Assembly: GCA_964035795.1 (NCBI GenBank)
Contig: OZ038322.1
Span: forward strand, 7,331,037-7,395,036
Length of the DNA: 64,000 nucleotides
Reading direction: 5' to 3'
Origin: Pterobdella sp. o SKG-2022
Lineage: Eukaryota; Annelida; Clitellata; Hirudinida; Piscicolidae
Every line of letters starts with the position of its first letter. Within the stretch, counting starts at the first letter, position 1. This document shows positions 60,700 through 64,000 of this stretch, one piece after another. The notes below the pieces were generated by a model. The model saw only the letters and a program-made list of their open reading frames with translations, had not been told where the DNA came from and did not search any database. A program made the translations under genes and the position numbers.

Positions 60700-63600
60700 G
60701 CCCTCAGTTCCCAGCAGCTCTTGAATGGGCAGAAGGTGCTAAGAATCCCTGGGCTTTCTTCTTTTTCTTCTTGTTCTTTTGGGAGGTCTTTTTCTTTTGG
60801 TAGTCATAATATTGGTTCATTAAATGGGAAGAGTATGGAGTTGTGTGAAGAGTTGGTGAGGAGGGAGGTTGGTATTTGTTGCATCCAAGAAGTGAGGTGG
60901 AGAGGCATGGGTTCAAAGTCTGTAGGTAGCTCAGGTAGAAGGTTCAAACTATGGTGGTCTGGTAATGAAGATAAGATAGGTGGTGTAGGAATATTAGTTA
61001 GAGAGGATTTATGTATGAATGTTGTGGAAATAAATAGGATATCAGATAGGGTAATGGTAGTGGTAATTATTTTTGGTAAAAAGGTTGTAAGAATTTTTTG
61101 CGCGTATGCCCCACAATGTGGAAAATCGATGAGTGAAAAGAAGTTTTATGAGGAGATGGCAAGAAGGTGTGAAGTGGAAAATGCAAATGAAGTTTTGATT
61201 TGCTTAGGAGACTTCAATGGACACATTGGCAAAGAGGTTGCTGGGTTTAAAGGTGTTCATGGAGGTTTCGGAATAGGCAAGAGAAACTTGGAGGGTAGAT
61301 TGCTCTTAGAATTTTTTGTTGAAAAGGATCTGTGTGTGGGTATGGTTTAAGAAAAAGGATAGTAAGAAGGTAACTTTAAATGGGGGGTGTAGTGGGACAG
61401 AGATTGACTTTGTGCTGATGAAGAAAAGGCAGAGGAAGTTTTTGATGGATGTAAGGGTAATTGGAGGTGAGCTTCAGCATAAGCTTCTGAAGGTAGTCTT
61501 TGACAGAAGGTGGCTTAAAAATGCCCGAAGTAGCTGTGCTAAAAAGGAATATTGCACAACAGTGTGGAAACTTTTGAACGAAGATATCAAAACAAAATTT
61601 TCAGAAAAAATGGAGGTTTTTTATGAGAAATGCGATGAACAAAATGCATGGTTAAAATATAAGTCTTCCGTTCTTAAAGCTGCTGAAAAGGTGTGTGGTA
61701 TGGGTAAAGGTATGCCTCAGCACGGTGAAACTTGGTGGTGGAATCAGGATGTGCAAAAAGCGATCTCAGAGAAGAGAAAAAGTTTTCAGAGGTGGAAGCA
61801 ACTTCCATCGGCTGAAAATAAATCTTGCTATCTCTCTGACAAAAAGAAAGCCAAGAGAGCTGTTGCTGAGGCAATGAAGAATGAGGCGGTGAAAGAGATG
61901 GAGGAGATACGGAATGACAGAAATGTCGTATTGCGTAGAATGAGAATGATGAAGAAAGAAGCAAACGACTTAGCAGGTAATAATTGCATTAAAGACGAAA
62001 ATGGAAATATTGTATATGCCGAGGATGGTCGGAAGAGAGTGTGGAAGGAGCACATGGAGGCCATCATGAATGAGGAGAATCCATGGGATAGAATGGTGAA
62101 TGTAGAAGTGGTTGAAGGTCCCATGGAACCATTTGCTATGAACGAAGTGGAAAGAGCGCTAGGAATCATTAAAAATGGCAAGGCCAGTGGTCCAACTGAA
62201 ATTGTCAAAGAGCACCTAGCTGCTTCTCCACATGGTAAGCAAGTTATTTTGCAAATAGCAAATGAAGTCCTCGATGGAATGGATATGCCTCATGACTGGA
62301 GGATGAGTACAGTTGTTCCCATTTATAAGAAGAAAGGTAGCGTTATGGACTGTGCGAGCTATCGAGGTGTAAAGCTTTTAGAGCATCGTATGAAAGTGGC
62401 GGAAAGGTTGCTGGAGAAGAGGTTAAGAAGGTTAGTGAAAGTTGACCAAATGCAATTTGGTTTTATGCCTAGCAGAAGCACAGTGGACGCTATTTTTATT
62501 CTTAGGAGAATGCAGGAAAGCTACCTTGAGAAGAATAGGAAGCTGTTTGTTGATTTGGAGAAGGCTTTTGATCGAGTACCAAGAAAGGTGATTAGTTCAG
62601 GCAGTAATGTCGATGTAAAAAGGAGCAAAAACGCGGGTTAAGGTTGGAGGTGGACATTCGGAAGAATTTGATGTAGGTGTAGGTGTCTATCAAGGATCGG
62701 TTCTCTCTCCGTTTTTGTTTTCAATAGTGCTGGACGTATTGTCGGAAGACGGAAGAAAAGGTGCTTTATATGAACTGCTTTATGCAGATGATTTGGTCTT
62801 GATGGCAGAGACTATGGAAGAACTAGAAGCACAATTCATCCGTTGGAAGGCAGCCTTTGCAGGGAAAGGATTGAAGGTTAATCTGGGTAAGACAAAGGTC
62901 ATGGAGAGTAGGGGTGGTGGTGGAGTCGTTGTCTTGGCTAAGATTGATCCATGTGGTTAGTGCGGTAAGAGGGCTAAGGTAAATTGTGTGAGGTGCATGA
63001 CATGTAAGAAGTGGATTCATGCTCGGTGTGCTAGGGTAAAGAGAGTTTCTCGTAGGATGAATGGAAATTTTGAATGTAGGGTTTGTATGAATGGTGCAAA
63101 CGTGGAATGTAAGAATGCTTTAAATGGTTGTTTAGGTGAGTTGGAGAGGGTGAATAGTTATTGTTAGTTAGGAGACAATATGAATGGTGGAGGAGGAAGT
63201 GAGCTAGCTGTTACACGAAGGATCGGGCTGGGCTGGAAGGCATTCAACAGTGTGTTTTCTATGTTATGTGGTAAAAGACACACACGGAATATTAAAAGAC
63301 AAATTTATAGGACATGTGTGAGGCTTGTCATGAAATATGGTTCGAAAACCTGGGTAGTAAGATCCGTTGAAAAGATTATTTTGAGAAGAGCAGAAAAACG
63401 GATGCTTAGAATGATGTGTGGTGTGCAGCTAGCTGATGGTGTGAGTACAAAGAAGTCATGGTTAGATTGGGGTTGAATTGTACGATCGTTGAAGTGGTGA
63501 GGCAAGGGAGTTTGAGATGGCTGGGTCATGTAGTAAGGAAAGAGGATGACGACTGTGTCAAACAGGCGTGGAGGTTTGGGGTAGAAGGTAGTAGAGGAAG

Positions 63601-63776
63601 GGGAAGGCCAAGGTTAACCTGGAAAGGGATGATGGAAAACCTTTGTCGTGGTCTTGGATTAGTTCTTGAAGATTGCTATGACAAGGTGAAATGGAGGGAG
63701 AGGATTAGGTTATGGAAAGAAGTCAGTGACTCCTTGGAAAAGGGAAAGATGCTGACTATAATAAAATGATGATGAT
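60700..63776 (+). mobile_element. Nearly full-length but broken LINE with APE endonuclease, RT and PHD-like zinc motif
   Basis: Plus-strand frames run through a complete domain order. The endonuclease is at about 60800-61330 (NIGSLNGKSMELCEELVRRE, CCIQEVRWRG, APQCG, LGDFNGHIG). The RT is at about 62100-62820: NGKASGPTEIVKEHL, VVPIYKKKGSVMDCASYRGV, QFGFMPSRSTVDAIF, DLEKAFDRVPR (motif A), VYQGSVLSPFLFSIV and YADDLVLMAET (motif C). A PHD-like Cys/His motif lies at 62950-63090. The tail is at 63180-63769 (ILRRAEKRMLRMMCGVQL, LRWLGHVVRKEDDDC, GRGRPRLTW). It ends in a short (TGA)n run. Frameshifts near 61330, 62600 and 63470 and stops near 62958 and 63167 inactivate it. A deletion near 62590-62640 removes the sequence between motif A and the YKGAKTRVKV-like block. 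Confidence 0.9.
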
Positions 63777-64000
63777 GATACTTTTTTTTCAAATTTTTCA
63801 TTTTTTTTATTAATTAATTTTTTAAAAATTTATATTTATAAATGTTAAATAGCTCAGAGTAATTCATCATTTAAACTGAATAATAGACTAACATAATGTG
63901 AAACTTTATGAACAGTAGTGAGATTACTCTTAAGGCACACAAACCTGAAAAATGATGATGTTTCAAAGCTATCTACCAACATCATACATTCTATCACTCC
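63777..64000. other. AT-rich sequence at the window edge
   Basis: No feature recognised. It probably continues the IPO11 intron. Confidence 0.4.

Noticed and set aside
1..64000. Bacterial-type systems (operons, CRISPR, phage defence, integrons)
   Set aside because: All supported genes are intron-containing animal genes. No direct-repeat arrays with unique spacers or clustered bacterial ORFs were seen, and the repeats are SINE, LINE, foldback or microsatellite in type.

Overview
The window is nuclear DNA from an AT-rich, ciliated, non-vertebrate animal. Every recognised gene is split by introns with GT..AG ends, many of them only 45-200 bp. The gene set is metazoan: an LHFPL tetraspan protein, the ciliary proteins IFT122 and RSPH1, meiotic cohesin REC8, an EMI1-type F-box protein, HEATR6, importin-11, NDUFA7 and MRTO4. 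I see no operons, CRISPR arrays or rRNA, and I cannot name the species or phylum from the sequence.

Layout. 33-1472 (+) is an EMI1-like F-box/zinc-binding protein. 1473-5560 is gene-poor and holds a decayed Jockey/CR1-like LINE tail and two foldback elements. MRTO4 (-, 5561-8142) and a four-EF-hand protein (+, 8367-9025) are divergent. After a LINE remnant comes REC8 (-, 10637-16426), divergent from ANKRD49 (+, 16823-17687). RSPH1 (-, 19554-21288) is followed by repeats. A Ly6/quiver-like GPI protein (-, 24678-25558) lies 194 bp from the divergent NDUFA7 (+, 25753-26322). An unusual LHFPL-family gene (-, 28996-35588) has a 3.7 kb intron. An unidentified coiled-coil gene (-, 38283-38997) is divergent from HEATR6 (+, 39975-45937). 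IFT122 (+, 46599-58488) and the 5' part of IPO11 (+, from 58635) follow. A nearly complete but broken LINE (about 60700-63776) ends the window, probably inside an IPO11 intron.

Repeats fill introns and spacers. There are two modular tRNA-derived SINE types sharing one head, several foldback (MITE-like) elements sharing a core, at least four kinds of LINE fragment, and microsatellites. For FBXO5, MRTO4, the EF-hand protein, ANKRD49, RSPH1, the Ly6 protein, NDUFA7 and LHFPL I placed every splice site by hand; phases match at every junction and the total length is a multiple of three. REC8, HEATR6 and IFT122 have secure ends, but a few inner junctions are uncertain.

The genes are functionally unrelated housekeeping, ciliary, meiotic and membrane genes, so this is an ordinary animal gene neighbourhood. 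I found no convincing new multi-gene system. The most unusual items are the LHFPL protein with a very large N-terminus and first loop, a REC8 C-terminus that runs into a transposable element, and the mix-and-match SINE and foldback families.
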